Assembly: GCA_963789025.1 (NCBI GenBank)
Contig: CAWBIT010000005.1
Coordinates: 310,001-374,000, forward strand
Length of the DNA stretch: 64,000 bases
From: AP-15 sp963789025
Lineage (GTDB): Bacteria; Pseudomonadota; Alphaproteobacteria; ATCC43930; CGMCC-115725
Direction: 5' to 3'
Made by a program: the position numbers and the translations under genes. Below the pieces are notes generated by a model. The model ran no database searches and was not told the origin of the DNA. It saw only the letters and a program-made list of their open reading frames with translations. Shown piece by piece: positions 1-7,283 of this stretch; the first letter of the stretch is position 1, and the number at the start of each line of letters is the position of its first letter.

Positions 1-1085
1 CCAATGAAGAGCTCGAAACTTCCAAGGAGGAGTTGCAATCGGTCAACGAGGAATTGCAGACCGTCAACAGCGAGCTCACGAGCAAGATCGACGAGCTGGA
101 CCGCGCGAACAGCGATCTGACCAATTTGTTTCAAAGCACTAAGATCGCGACGGTGTTCCTCGACCGGGATCTCGTAATCCGCAACTTTACGCCGGAAGTG
201 ATCAAGCTGTTCAGTCTCATTCCCAACGACCGCGGCCGACCACTGACCGACATTGCCAGCCGCATCGACTATCCTGATCTGCAGGACGATATCCGAACCG
301 TCTTCGCCGGTGAGAGCATCGAGCGTCCAGTGAGCCTCGCCGGCGGACAGGGCCATTATCTTGCACGCATCTTGCCCTATCGTACCGAGAAGGTGATCGA
401 TGGTGTGCTCCTGACCTTTGTCGATGTGACCAGCATCGTTGCCGCCGAGGAGCAACAGAAGGTGCTTGCGGCCGAGCTCAGCCACCGCGTCAAGAACAGC
501 CTCGCCGTGGTTTCATCGATTGCCGAGCGGACCTTGCCGGACGGCGAGCCGAAAGATGACCTGATCGGCCGTTTCCACGCTCTCGGGCAGACCCACGATT
601 TGCTGTCCCGAGCTGGCTGGACCGAGGCGCCGCTGCGGGAGCTCGTTCTGCGAGAGCTCGCGCCGCACATTGCGGGTGATGGTTCCAACGCGAGGGTGAA
701 CGGGCCGCCGATTATGCTCAAACCTCAAGCAGCCCTCCTTTTGGCCCTCGTCATGCACGAACTCGCGACCAATGCAGCCAAGTACGGCGCGCTGTCGACC
801 CCCGATGGTCGCGTAGACGCGGTTTGGGCGATCACCGGGGGCGGCCCTCGACATCTCGAGTTGACATGGACCGAGCAAGGCGGGGCAAAAATCGGCGGTT
901 TGCCAAAACGCGGTTTCGGCACGGAACTGATCGAACGCGGCATTCGTTTCGACTTGGAAGGCGAGGCGGAACTCGGTGTGGTAGATGGCGGTCTCCACTG
1001 TAGGATAGTAATTCCGGCGGATCCTCGGTACCTGACCTTCGGTGCATCGCCCGCCAAATTGCCAATGGAGGAAGCTGCTTCATGA
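1..1085 (+). CDS. HWE-family PAS sensor histidine kinase, C-terminal part (5' truncated by window edge)
   Basis: The frame is open from base 3, so the upstream part is outside the window. The visible start is a coiled coil (NEELETSKEELQSVNEELQT) typical of the linker in large CheB/CheR-PAS kinases. A PAS domain follows (about visible residues 35-140), then the HWE dimerisation/phosphoacceptor box AELSHRVKNSLAVVSSIAER, the N box HELATNAAKYGALS with its diagnostic His, and the WxE signature in LTWTEQGG, ending in a GFGTELIERG ATP-binding segment. The family autophosphorylates on His and signals through a receiver. The stop overlaps the start of the next gene (ATGA), which encodes a lone receiver, so the two form a coupled pair. 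The stimulus cannot be read. Whether CheB/CheR domains lie upstream is inferred from the linker only. Confidence 0.9.
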   Translation, partial: NEELETSKEELQSVNEELQTVNSELTSKIDELDRANSDLTNLFQSTKIATVFLDRDLVIRNFTPEVIKLFSLIPNDRGRPLTDIASRIDYPDLQDDIRTVFAGESIERPVSLAGGQGHYLARILPYRTEKVIDGVLLTFVDVTSIVAAEEQQKVLAAELSHRVKNSLAVVSSIAERTLPDGEPKDDLIGRFHALGQTHDLLSRAGWTEAPLRELVLRELAPHIAGDGSNARVNGPPIMLKPQAALLLALVMHELATNAAKYGALSTPDGRVDAVWAITGGGPRHLELTWTEQGGAKIGGLPKRGFGTELIERGIRFDLEGEAELGVVDGGLHCRIVIPADPRYLTFGASPAKLPMEEAAS

Positions 1086-1462
1086 CGGTGGCGCTCGAAG
1101 GCCTCAGAGTATTGGTTGTCGAAGACGAATTTCTGGTTGCCACCCTGATCGAAGACATGCTGACCTCTGCCGGTTGCGTGGTGTCGGGCCTTATTCCACG
1201 ACTTGCCGAAGCCCTCGATGCGGTGCATCGCGGGACCTTTGATGCAGCGGTCCTGGACGTCAACCTGGCGGGCGACCGGATTGATCCGGTCGCGGATGTG
1301 CTGTCCCGGCGGAATGTCCCGTTCGTGTTCGTCACCGGCTACACCACGGGTGCCCTGCCGGCTGTGCACGCCGGGCGCCCACGCCTTAGCAAGCCGTTCA
1401 AGATGGCGGATCTGCTCGACAAATTGTCGAGCGTCGTCGCCCCTCCTAGCGCTTCGGCGTGA
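1082..1462 (+). CDS. Single-domain response regulator (REC)
   Basis: A 126-residue stand-alone receiver domain with no output domain. Visible features are the acidic pair in VVEDEFLVA, the phosphoacceptor Asp in AAVLDVNLAGD, the conserved Thr in FVTGYTT and the Lys in LSKPFKMADLL. The start overlaps the kinase stop by four bases, which indicates translational coupling. Receivers of this type paired with HWE kinases act as phosphate sinks or relay partners in stress and light signalling in alphaproteobacteria; its specific role here is inferred from position. Confidence 0.92.
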   Translation: MTVALEGLRVLVVEDEFLVATLIEDMLTSAGCVVSGLIPRLAEALDAVHRGTFDAAVLDVNLAGDRIDPVADVLSRRNVPFVFVTGYTTGALPAVHAGRPRLSKPFKMADLLDKLSSVVAPPSASA

Positions 1463-1716
1463 GTCACATCGACAGCGTCAGTCCCCGGAACAGGCCGCGA
1501 CAAAACCGGACAGGACCGTCAAAACCCAAACCGAGATGTTGCTGCCGAGTTGCAAGACGAGCTTGGAGAGCTTATGTCTTAGGTCGTCGACCTCTCGTGG
1601 TTCGGCTTGCTCTCCCAAGCTCGTGATTGAGCGCCGGACCTGCTCCCCGCACCGTGCTGAAGTTTGACCCTCCGCTCGCTCCGAGTGGCGGCAATTTTGT
1701 TCTTGAAGGAAGACTA

Positions 1717-1923
1717 ATGACTATTGGAACCGTGAAGTGGTTCAACCCGACAAAGGGTTACGGCTTCATTCAACCCGAGGACGGTTCGCAGGATGTGTTT
1801 GTTCATATCTCGGCGGTCGAGCGCTCCGGTATCGGCAATCTGCACGAGGGGCAGAAGGTGAGCTTCGACCTCGAGCGCGGCGATCGGGGAAAGACCTCGG
1901 CGGTGAATTTGAAGCAAAGCTAG
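1717..1923 (+). CDS. Cold-shock domain protein (CspA family)
   Basis: A 68-residue OB-fold nucleic-acid-binding protein. RNP1 is visible as KGYGFIQ and RNP2 as DVFVHIS, after the canonical GTVKWFN opening. Csp proteins bind single-stranded RNA/DNA and melt mRNA structure. The open frame extends upstream to 1627, but the ATG at 1717 matches the family's N terminus and follows GAAGGAAGA at a good distance, so it is chosen. The leader from 1463 has no other gene and is long enough for a structured 5' UTR, though no specific element was identified. rpsU follows. Confidence 0.93.
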   Translation: MTIGTVKWFNPTKGYGFIQPEDGSQDVFVHISAVERSGIGNLHEGQKVSFDLERGDRGKTSAVNLKQS

Positions 1924-2013
1924 CTTCGAGCCGGGGAGCGGCGCCGGTTCGCGCGGCTCCCCCGCCCTCGCCGGGTACAGCAAGACGCAACAAGTTGAAG
2001 AGATAGGCTGCTC

Positions 2014-2217
2014 ATGCAAGTTTTCGTGCGCGACAACGATGTCAATTCGGCACTGCGGGTCCTGAAGAAAAAGATGCAGCGGGAAGGCACCTTCCGCGAA
2101 ATGAAGCGTCGGCGGGCTTATGAAAAACCGTCCGAACGCCGGGTGCGCGAGAAGGCCGAGGCAATCCGTCGGCATCGCAAGATGCTGCGAAAACGCCTCG
2201 AACGCGAGGGCTACTGA
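2014..2217 (+). CDS. rpsU: 30S ribosomal protein S21
   Basis: A 67-residue, very basic protein of the S21 family: QVFVRDNDVNSALRVLKKKM at the start and an Arg/Lys-rich C-terminal helix (KMLRKRLEREGY). S21 binds the small-subunit platform and helps initiation. It lies 90 bases after the cold-shock gene in the same direction, a pairing common in alphaproteobacteria, so cold-shock-linked expression is plausible. Length matches the family. Confidence 0.95.
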   Translation: MQVFVRDNDVNSALRVLKKKMQREGTFREMKRRRAYEKPSERRVREKAEAIRRHRKMLRKRLEREGY

Positions 2218-2254
2218 TTTGAGCCGTACTGGAGTGCGCTAGGGGAGGGTACTC

Positions 2255-2434
2255 GTGGCGTTCAGAACGAATTACCGCTTCGAGCGCTCGGAGCGCGATC
2301 GGCTGAAGAAAGCCAAAAAGGACGAGAAGCTCAAGCGGCAGCAGGAACGAGCCGTCTCACGCCGAGACGACAACTCTACCGAGCAGACCGAAGAGAAAGA
2401 GCAGACCGAAGAGAAAGAGGCGCCGGAGGTCTAG
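2255..2434 (+). CDS. Small charged protein downstream of rpsU
   Basis: Starts at GTG 2255, preceded by AGGGGAGGG, and encodes 59 residues: an aromatic/basic opening (AFRTNYRFERSERDRLKKAK) followed by a helix rich in Lys, Arg, Gln and Glu. The C terminus carries a duplicated EQTEEK hexapeptide encoded by an exact 18-bp tandem repeat. A small protein with this opening commonly follows rpsU in alphaproteobacteria (family knowledge); its function is unknown to me. Composition suggests a coiled-coil or RNA-associated protein, which is inference. Confidence 0.72.
   Translation: MAFRTNYRFERSERDRLKKAKKDEKLKRQQERAVSRRDDNSTEQTEEKEQTEEKEAPEV
2381..2416 (+). repeat. Exact 18-bp tandem duplication inside the 2255 gene
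   Basis: Two adjacent identical copies of GAGCAGACCGAAGAGAAA (2381-2398 and 2399-2416). The unit is six codons, so the duplication keeps the frame and doubles EQTEEK. Confidence 0.95.
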
Positions 2435-2486
2435 TCTCGCGCATCGGGACGGGCACGGACCTTTTTTGGGCAGTCGCTACGTCCAC

Positions 2487-2729
2487 TCAGTTTGGATTTC
2501 GCCTGGCCCGCCAGATCACCGGCACGATGATGCCGACGATGAACATGATCATCAGGAACAGCACGATCTTCCACACCCAGGTGACTGGCGCGATCGCAAC
2601 AATGGCTATCCCGAGCCCGATCATGCACAGGCGAACAATCGCATCATTGCCATCATTTATGCGGGCCTGTTCGCTCAGCCCCCAAAGCGCTCGTCGATGA
2701 AATTGCGACGCCATTCTGTCTCTCAGCAT
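2487..2729 (-). CDS. Small two-helix membrane protein, unknown
   Basis: Eighty residues: about 30 polar residues, then two strongly hydrophobic segments (IVRLCMIGLGIAIVAIAP and IVLFLMIMFIVGIIVPVI) separated by a short TWVWK turn, and a basic tail RARRNPN. This is a plausible inner-membrane hairpin. Frames on the other strand here are open but of low-complexity, unlike-protein composition, so this one is preferred. It has no recognisable family and no clear operon partner. Confidence 0.5.
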   Translation of the reverse strand: MLRDRMASQFHRRALWGLSEQARINDGNDAIVRLCMIGLGIAIVAIAPVTWVWKIVLFLMIMFIVGIIVPVIWRARRNPN

Positions 2730-2740
2730 GCCGATTGACC

Positions 2741-3040
2741 CTATGGCACTGCTACATTTGATAATCTGGCAAAATCGTCGAGCACCCTCGCTATCAGCTC
2801 TTGCCGGCGCGGGTCCCGTCCCTCGGGTGTCGCAGCGAAAAGTTCGATCAAATATTGCGCCTTTTCGGCAGCCTTGAGCCAGGTGGTCGACGGAGCGGCA
2901 ACCGCATGGCGCTCGAATTCTTCTTGACGGCTTCGCAAGGCGGCCTGATCGGCCTCGACCTCATGGTTATGGCGGCGGACTTCGGTCGATTTTTGCGCGG
3001 CCATGCCACGACGTTCGTCTAATTGGACTGGCTTGTCCAT
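2741..3040 (-). CDS. Small conserved-type hypothetical protein
   Basis: Ninety-nine residues starting at ATG 3040, which is preceded by GGGAGGG about 10 bases upstream; a longer frame to 3091 lacks a better site. It has a charged helical N-terminal half (VRRHNHEVEADQAALRSRQE), then WLKAAEKAQYLIELFAATPE and a helical C terminus. It is likely a soluble all-helical protein. Function unknown; it is the first gene read leftwards from the gap before aroQ. Confidence 0.62.
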   Translation of the reverse strand: MDKPVQLDERRGMAAQKSTEVRRHNHEVEADQAALRSRQEEFERHAVAAPSTTWLKAAEKAQYLIELFAATPEGRDPRRQELIARVLDDFARLSNVAVP

Positions 3041-3301
3041 AATCGTGGACCCTCCCGGGGTTGCGCGATTACTATCAGACGATCGTAGCAAAATATATTC
3101 CTAACCGCGCCCTATCTTAAACGCTATATGCAGTTGAAGACATTAAATTCAATCCAGTGATTTAAATATTTCGGTTTTCTAACGTGCTCTCTGGTCACTT
3201 GCGACAAATACAGTGCTGATGGGGCTCGGCCGTCGAGGTCCTCCTCTCCCCGGCCGTTCGGGGTCGTGCTATAAACGGCTAATCGGCTTAGGAGGGCGCT
3301 A

Positions 3302-3760
3302 TTGCCTGCCATTTATATTCTGAACGGTCCCAACCTCAATCTGCTCGGGGTGCGTAACCCGTCGATCTACGGGCATGACACCTTGGCCGACATCGAGGAG
3401 CGATGCCTGGCTCGCGCCGCATCGCTCGACCTGCAGATCGAGTTCCGGCAGACCAACCACGAGGGCCAGCTGGTCGACTGGATCCAGGAGGCGCGCGAAT
3501 CCGCCGACGGCATAATTCTCAATGCCGGGGCGTTGACCCACACCTCGGTGGCGGTGCTCGACGCGCTTCTCGCGGCCGATTTGCCGGTCATCGAAGTGCA
3601 CCTGTCGAATATTTTCCGCCGCGAGAGCTTTCGTCACCATTCCTATGTCAGCCTGGCCGCGACCGGTGTGATCTGCGGGTTAGGGGCGCAGGGCTACGAG
3701 CGCGCCCTCGACGCGCTCGCCAACCTGATCGAGCGGGAACCGGAAGAGGCCGATCGTTGA
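3302..3760 (+). CDS. aroQ: Type II 3-dehydroquinate dehydratase
   Basis: Converts 3-dehydroquinate to 3-dehydroshikimate in the shikimate pathway; the family forms dodecamers in the cytoplasm. Visible motifs are the NGPNLNLLG opening, the catalytic loop Tyr in PSIYG, NHEGQLVDWI, NAGALTHTS, and the catalytic His in EVHLSNIF followed by FRHHS. Its 152 residues match the family. Start is TTG 3302 after TAGGAGG. The stop overlaps the TTG start of accB (TTGA), so it heads an aroQ-accB-DUF559-accC-aat operon. aroQ-accB-accC is a frequent arrangement in proteobacteria. Confidence 0.95.
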   Translation: MPAIYILNGPNLNLLGVRNPSIYGHDTLADIEERCLARAASLDLQIEFRQTNHEGQLVDWIQEARESADGIILNAGALTHTSVAVLDALLAADLPVIEVHLSNIFRRESFRHHSYVSLAATGVICGLGAQGYERALDALANLIEREPEEADR

Positions 3761-4200
3761 AAATCGGCGGCCGCAGCCCGCCTTTTCCGGATGCCGACCT
3801 GATCCGCACGCTGGCCGCGCTGCTGACCGAGACCGGCTTGACCGAGATCGAATACGCAATCGGCGATCGCCGCATCCGGATCGCCCGCGTCCCCGGCGGA
3901 CCCGGGTCGGCATCGGCGCCAGTTGCCTCTCCTCCCGCGGCAACGCGTTCCCTGTCCGTCGAGCACCCCGGCTCGGTCAAGGCGCCGATGGTCGGGACTG
4001 CCTATCTCGCACCGCAACCCGGCGACCCGCCCTTTGTGCGCCTCGGCAATTCGGTCGCCGAGGGGCAGCCTCTGCTCATTATCGAGGCGATGAAGGTCAT
4101 GAACCAGATCCGCGCGCATCGCTCCGGGCGCATCGCGCAGATCCTGGTTGCCGACGCGCAACCGGTCGAGTATGGCGCTGTCCTGATGCTGATCGAGTGA
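3757..4200 (+). CDS. accB: Acetyl-CoA carboxylase biotin carboxyl carrier protein
   Basis: A 147-residue carrier that holds biotin for AccC and the carboxyltransferase in fatty-acid synthesis. The N-terminal half (LIRTLAALLTETGLTEIEYA) is the family's helical region, followed by an Ala/Pro linker and a biotinyl domain with the EAMKVMNQI box whose Lys is biotinylated. TTG 3757 overlaps the aroQ stop and gives the usual length; a longer upstream frame is only a shadow of aroQ. Its own stop overlaps the GTG of the DUF559 gene rather than being followed directly by accC. Confidence 0.93.
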   Translation: MKIGGRSPPFPDADLIRTLAALLTETGLTEIEYAIGDRRIRIARVPGGPGSASAPVASPPAATRSLSVEHPGSVKAPMVGTAYLAPQPGDPPFVRLGNSVAEGQPLLIIEAMKVMNQIRAHRSGRIAQILVADAQPVEYGAVLMLIE

Positions 4201-4682
4201 TCGTCCGAAGGGAAACAGCAGTCGCGCGCCGGCTGCGGCGGGATATGACGGAAGCTGAGAAGCGGCTTTGGCGTGAGTTGCGCGAGCTCGAGCTGCCACA
4301 TCGGTTTCGTCGGCAACACCCGATCGGCAGACACATCGTGGACTTCGCCTGTCTGGCGGCGAAGCTAGCAGTCGAATTAGATGGAGGACAGCATGCGCTC
4401 TCGGTCAGCGCGGATAAGTTGCGGAGTCGGGAGATCGCCTATCGCGGATATCGGGTGGTGCGCTTTTGGAACAGCGAAGTGATGGAGAATTTGACAGGCG
4501 TGCTACAGGTTACCCAGCGCGAATTGGAACTCTCCCTCTCCGCCCCGGGGGGCGGAGAGGGTCGGGGTGAGGTGGGGGGTACCGCGCGGCAGAAGGACCC
4601 ACCTCACCCTCCCCATCGCGTACGCGATGGGTCCCCTCCCTCTCCCCCCGCAACCGGGCGGAGAGGGCCCGACAATGTTTGA
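4197..4682 (+). CDS. DUF559 (VSR-like) nuclease-fold protein with repeat-encoded tail
   Basis: Residues 1-110 are a DUF559 domain: RDMTEAEKRLWRELR, FRRQHPIGRHIVDFAC and AVELDGGQH, the D...ExD pattern of the PD-(D/E)XK/very-short-patch-repair-like fold, then YRGYRVVRFWNSEVM. The substrate is unknown for the family. From about residue 112 on, the tail (SLSAPGGGEGRGEVGG and beyond) is simply the translation of a palindromic repeat and runs into the first bases of accC. It starts at GTG overlapping the accB stop, so it is translated with the operon. It separates the normally adjacent accB and accC, which marks it as an insertion. Confidence 0.85.
   Translation: MIVRRETAVARRLRRDMTEAEKRLWRELRELELPHRFRRQHPIGRHIVDFACLAAKLAVELDGGQHALSVSADKLRSREIAYRGYRVVRFWNSEVMENLTGVLQVTQRELELSLSAPGGGEGRGEVGGTARQKDPPHPPHRVRDGSPPSPPATGRRGPDNV
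4530..4668 (+). repeat. Long palindromic repeat (CTCTCCC...GGAGAGGG family)
   Basis: The left half (4530-4579) contains CTCTCCGCCCC followed by GGCGGAGAGGGTCGGGGTG. The right half (4598-4668) holds CCCACCTCACCC and CTCTCCCCCCG...CGGAGAGGG. GGGTGAGGTGGG at 4566-4577 pairs with CCCACCTCACCC, and an internal 20-base perfect palindrome (CCCATCGCG-TA-CGCGATGGG) lies at 4612-4631. It encodes the DUF559 tail and abuts accC. A near-identical left half occurs in nrdJ at 10249-10296. This element type is widespread in alphaproteobacterial genomes. Confidence 0.9.
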
Positions 4683-6018
4683 AAAGGTGCTGATCGCCAA
4701 TCGGGGTGAGATTGCGCTGCGCATCCATCGCGCGTGCCGCGAGATGGGGATCAAGACGGTGGCGGTGCATTCAACCGCGGACGCCAATGCGATGAATGTG
4801 CGGCTCGCCGACGAGACCGTGTGCATCGGCCCGCCGCCGGCGCGCGACAGCTATTTGAACGTCGCTGCGATCCTGTCTGCCGCTGCGATCACCGGCGCCG
4901 ATGCGATCCATCCGGGTCTCGGATTCCTCGCCGAGGATGCCGATTTCGCCGCGACGGTGGAGGAGCACGGGTTCACCTTCATCGGCCCCTCCGCCGAGCA
5001 CATCCGGCTGATGGGCAACAAGGTCACGGCAAAAAAGGCGGCGCGCAAGCTCGGGATCCCGACGGTTCCCGGCTCAGCGGGTGCCGTGCGTGATATCGCG
5101 GCAGCCGAGGCGGCGGTCTGCGCGATCGGTTATCCGGTGCTGATCAAGGCCACCGCGGGCGGCGGCGGGCGCGGCATGAAGGTGGCGCGGAACGCCGCCG
5201 AACTGGCCCTTCTACTGCCGATTGCGCAACATGAGGCGGCGTCGTTCTTCGGCTGCGGCGAGGTTTATCTCGAACGCCATCTCGAGCGGCCCCGGCACAT
5301 CGAGATCCAGGTTCTCGGGGATGGCAAGGGCGGCATCATCCATCTCGGGGACCGCGATTGCTCGCTGCAGCGCTCGCACCAAAAGGTGCTCGAGGAGACC
5401 CCGTCCCCGGCGCTGAACCGCGTGGAGCGCGAGCATTTGGGCGCGCTCGCCGTCGCAGCGCTCGGTGAGATCGGCTACCGCAGCGCGGGCACGCTCGAAT
5501 TCCTATATCAGGAGGGTGAGTTCTTTTTCATCGAGATGAATACGCGCTTGCAGGTCGAGCATCCGATCAGCGAAATGATCAGCGGCATCGATATCGTCCG
5601 CGAGCAGCTGCGCATTGCGGCCGGCGTTCCGTTTGGCTATAGCCAGTCGGACGTCAGCCTGTGCGGTCACGCGATCGAGTGCCGCATCAATGCCGAGAAC
5701 CCTGCCACTTTCCGGCCCTCGCCCGGCCGAGTGACCGGTTATCATCCACCGGGCGGCCTGGGTGTGCGCGTCGACAGCGCGCTCTACGACGGTTATGAGG
5801 TGCCGCCCTATTACGACAGCCTGATCTCCAAGCTGATCATCCACGGCAAGAGCCGCAACGAATGCCTGATGCGATTGCGGCGCGCGCTCGAGGAATATGT
5901 GATCGGCGGGATCGACACGACGATCCCGCTGCACCAGCGTCTCGCAGTCGCGCCGGAATTCATCGAGGGCGATTACGACATCCACTGGCTGGAAGAATTC
6001 GTCGGGCGACCCCCATGA
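4675..6018 (+). CDS. accC: Acetyl-CoA carboxylase biotin carboxylase subunit
   Basis: ATP-dependent carboxylation of AccB-bound biotin. The 447 residues match the family. Visible are the N-terminal FEKVLIANRGEIALR, the ATP-grasp glycine loop KATAGGGGRGMKV, HQKVLEETPSPAL, the metal-site EMNTRLQVEHP and the C-terminal domain ECRINAE. ATG 4675 gives the canonical start; the open frame upstream is repeat. The only purine-rich sequence in Shine-Dalgarno position is GGAGAGGG at the right edge of the palindromic repeat, so translation of accC appears to depend on repeat sequence. Confidence 0.95.
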   Translation: MFEKVLIANRGEIALRIHRACREMGIKTVAVHSTADANAMNVRLADETVCIGPPPARDSYLNVAAILSAAAITGADAIHPGLGFLAEDADFAATVEEHGFTFIGPSAEHIRLMGNKVTAKKAARKLGIPTVPGSAGAVRDIAAAEAAVCAIGYPVLIKATAGGGGRGMKVARNAAELALLLPIAQHEAASFFGCGEVYLERHLERPRHIEIQVLGDGKGGIIHLGDRDCSLQRSHQKVLEETPSPALNRVEREHLGALAVAALGEIGYRSAGTLEFLYQEGEFFFIEMNTRLQVEHPISEMISGIDIVREQLRIAAGVPFGYSQSDVSLCGHAIECRINAENPATFRPSPGRVTGYHPPGGLGVRVDSALYDGYEVPPYYDSLISKLIIHGKSRNECLMRLRRALEEYVIGGIDTTIPLHQRLAVAPEFIEGDYDIHWLEEFVGRPP

Positions 6019-6058
6019 CCAGAAGCGTGACCGAGAGCGTGATCGGAGCCGCGGCGGG

Positions 6059-6715
6059 TTGCAGCTGACGCCCGAGATCCTGCTTGCCGCCTATGCTGCC
6101 GGCATTTTCCCGATGGCCGAATCGGCGGACGATCCGGCGCTGTTCTGGGTTGATCCGCGGCGCCGTGGCATCCTGCCGCTCGATGCCTTTCACGTGCCGA
6201 AGCGGCTGCGCCGCGTCGTCCAGCAGGGCGGTTTCGAGATCCGTTGCGACAGCGCCTTCGAGGAGGTGATCCGCGGCTGCGCCGCGGCGACCGAAAAACG
6301 CCCCAACACCTGGATCAACGACGAGATCGTGCGGCTCTATGCCGGGCTTTTCGCCCGCGGCGCGGCGCACAGCGTCGAAACCTGGCACAAGAATGCGCTG
6401 GTCGGCGGGCTATACGGCGTCGCGATCGGCGCCGCCTTTTTCGGCGAAAGCATGTTCAGCCGCGCAGCCGACGCGAGCAAGGTCGCCCTCGTGCATTTGG
6501 CGGCGCGCTTGCGGCTCGGCGGCTACCGCCTCCTCGACACACAGTTTCTGACGCCGCACCTCGCGCAGTTTGGCGGGGTGGAAATCACGCGCACCCGCTA
6601 TCATCGCCTGCTCGCCGAGGCGCTCGCCTACCGCGCGTCCTTCCCGTTGGCCTTGCCGGAGGCGGTGCGCGGCGATCCGCTCGCCGCCCTGCAATCGAGC
6701 AAGATCACGTCGTAG
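6059..6715 (+). CDS. aat: Leucyl/phenylalanyl-tRNA--protein transferase
   Basis: Transfers Leu or Phe from tRNA to N-terminal basic residues, marking proteins for ClpS/ClpAP (N-end rule). Visible are the TPEILLAAYAAGIFPMAES opening, FWVDPRRRGILPL, HNALVGGLYGVAIG-like core (WHKNALVGGLYGV), FFGESMFS and LLDTQFLTPHLAQFGG. The 218 residues are normal. TTG 6059 is chosen because it gives the family N terminus and has GGAG upstream. It is 40 bases after accC, so probably in the same transcript. Its last 88 bases overlap the opposing DUF2155 gene. Confidence 0.92.
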   Translation: MQLTPEILLAAYAAGIFPMAESADDPALFWVDPRRRGILPLDAFHVPKRLRRVVQQGGFEIRCDSAFEEVIRGCAAATEKRPNTWINDEIVRLYAGLFARGAAHSVETWHKNALVGGLYGVAIGAAFFGESMFSRAADASKVALVHLAARLRLGGYRLLDTQFLTPHLAQFGGVEITRTRYHRLLAEALAYRASFPLALPEAVRGDPLAALQSSKITS

Positions 6716-7050
6716 ACCGGATGCTCGAGCGCCGACAGCGCCGGGCTAGAGGCGAACATCCAGCCGCTGAACACCCGATTTCTGATCTCGCCCGGGCGAG
6801 TTTCATCGATTTCGACGAACGCCGCGCTTTCCGGCGTGTCCTCCGGCGGGCTCTTCTCGCAATCGCGGACGCGGATCGCGAGCGTGCCGAATTGCACGGG
6901 GGCGCCGACCGGCGCCTCGAATTTCGAGACGCGCGCGGTGATCTTGTCGAGCCCCTCCAACAGCGCCACCGGCTCCGGCGTCATATCCGCTCCCGCTGGC
7001 CTCGCGAGTGTTGTCGCCAGCAGTGCCGCCGCGACAAGGCCCCTGATCAT
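6628..7050 (-). CDS. DUF2155 domain periplasmic protein
   Basis: One hundred forty residues with a signal peptide (MIRGLVAAALLATTLARPAGA, probable cleavage near residue 21) and a DUF2155 core: LLEGLDKITARVSKFE, TLAIRVRDCEKSPPE, FVEIDE, RVFSGWMFASSPALSALEHPVYDVILLDC. Two conserved Cys (RDCEK, LLDCR) could form a disulfide. Function is unknown; the family is found beside aat/accC and complex I accessory genes in alphaproteobacteria. Its ATG overlaps the stop of the upstream 74-residue gene (ATGA). The 3' end overlaps aat. Confidence 0.85.
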   Translation of the reverse strand: MIRGLVAAALLATTLARPAGADMTPEPVALLEGLDKITARVSKFEAPVGAPVQFGTLAIRVRDCEKSPPEDTPESAAFVEIDETRPGEIRNRVFSGWMFASSPALSALEHPVYDVILLDCRAASGSPRTASGKANGKDAR

Positions 7051-7271
7051 TTGCGATAAGGATTAACGATCCCGGCGACAATGCCGGCAAGCACCTCGCG
7101 CACTTGGCGCTCGTCGCATCCCATTAGCACCGCATCTTCGAGCGCCTCCTGTGCCAGCTCCTTGAGCTCGGCGAGATTTTCGTTCAGCACCTTGATCTTT
7201 TCGATGCAGGAAACCGGCTCGCCTTCCGGCGTACGCCAGACCGGAAACTCGCCGCCGTTGCTGCCGGACAT
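7047..7271 (-). CDS. Small acidic hypothetical protein in the mlaD operon
   Basis: Seventy-four residues: a short N-terminal segment PVWRTPEGEPVSCIEKIKVL followed by an acidic helix (NENLAELKELAQEALEDAV) and QVREVLAGIVAGIVNPYRK. It sits 12 bases after mlaD and overlaps the DUF2155 start by four bases, so it belongs to that operon. Comparable small ORFs occur at this position in relatives, but I do not recognise a function. Confidence 0.7.
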   Translation of the reverse strand: MSGSNGGEFPVWRTPEGEPVSCIEKIKVLNENLAELKELAQEALEDAVLMGCDERQVREVLAGIVAGIVNPYRK

Positions 7272-7283
7272 GCCCGACCCCGC

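Noticed and set aside
1480..1660. Minus-strand open stretch ending WVLTVLSGFVAACSGD opposite the csp leader
   Set aside because: Looks like a helix plus membrane tail, but I found no ATG start or ribosome site, so it is not called.
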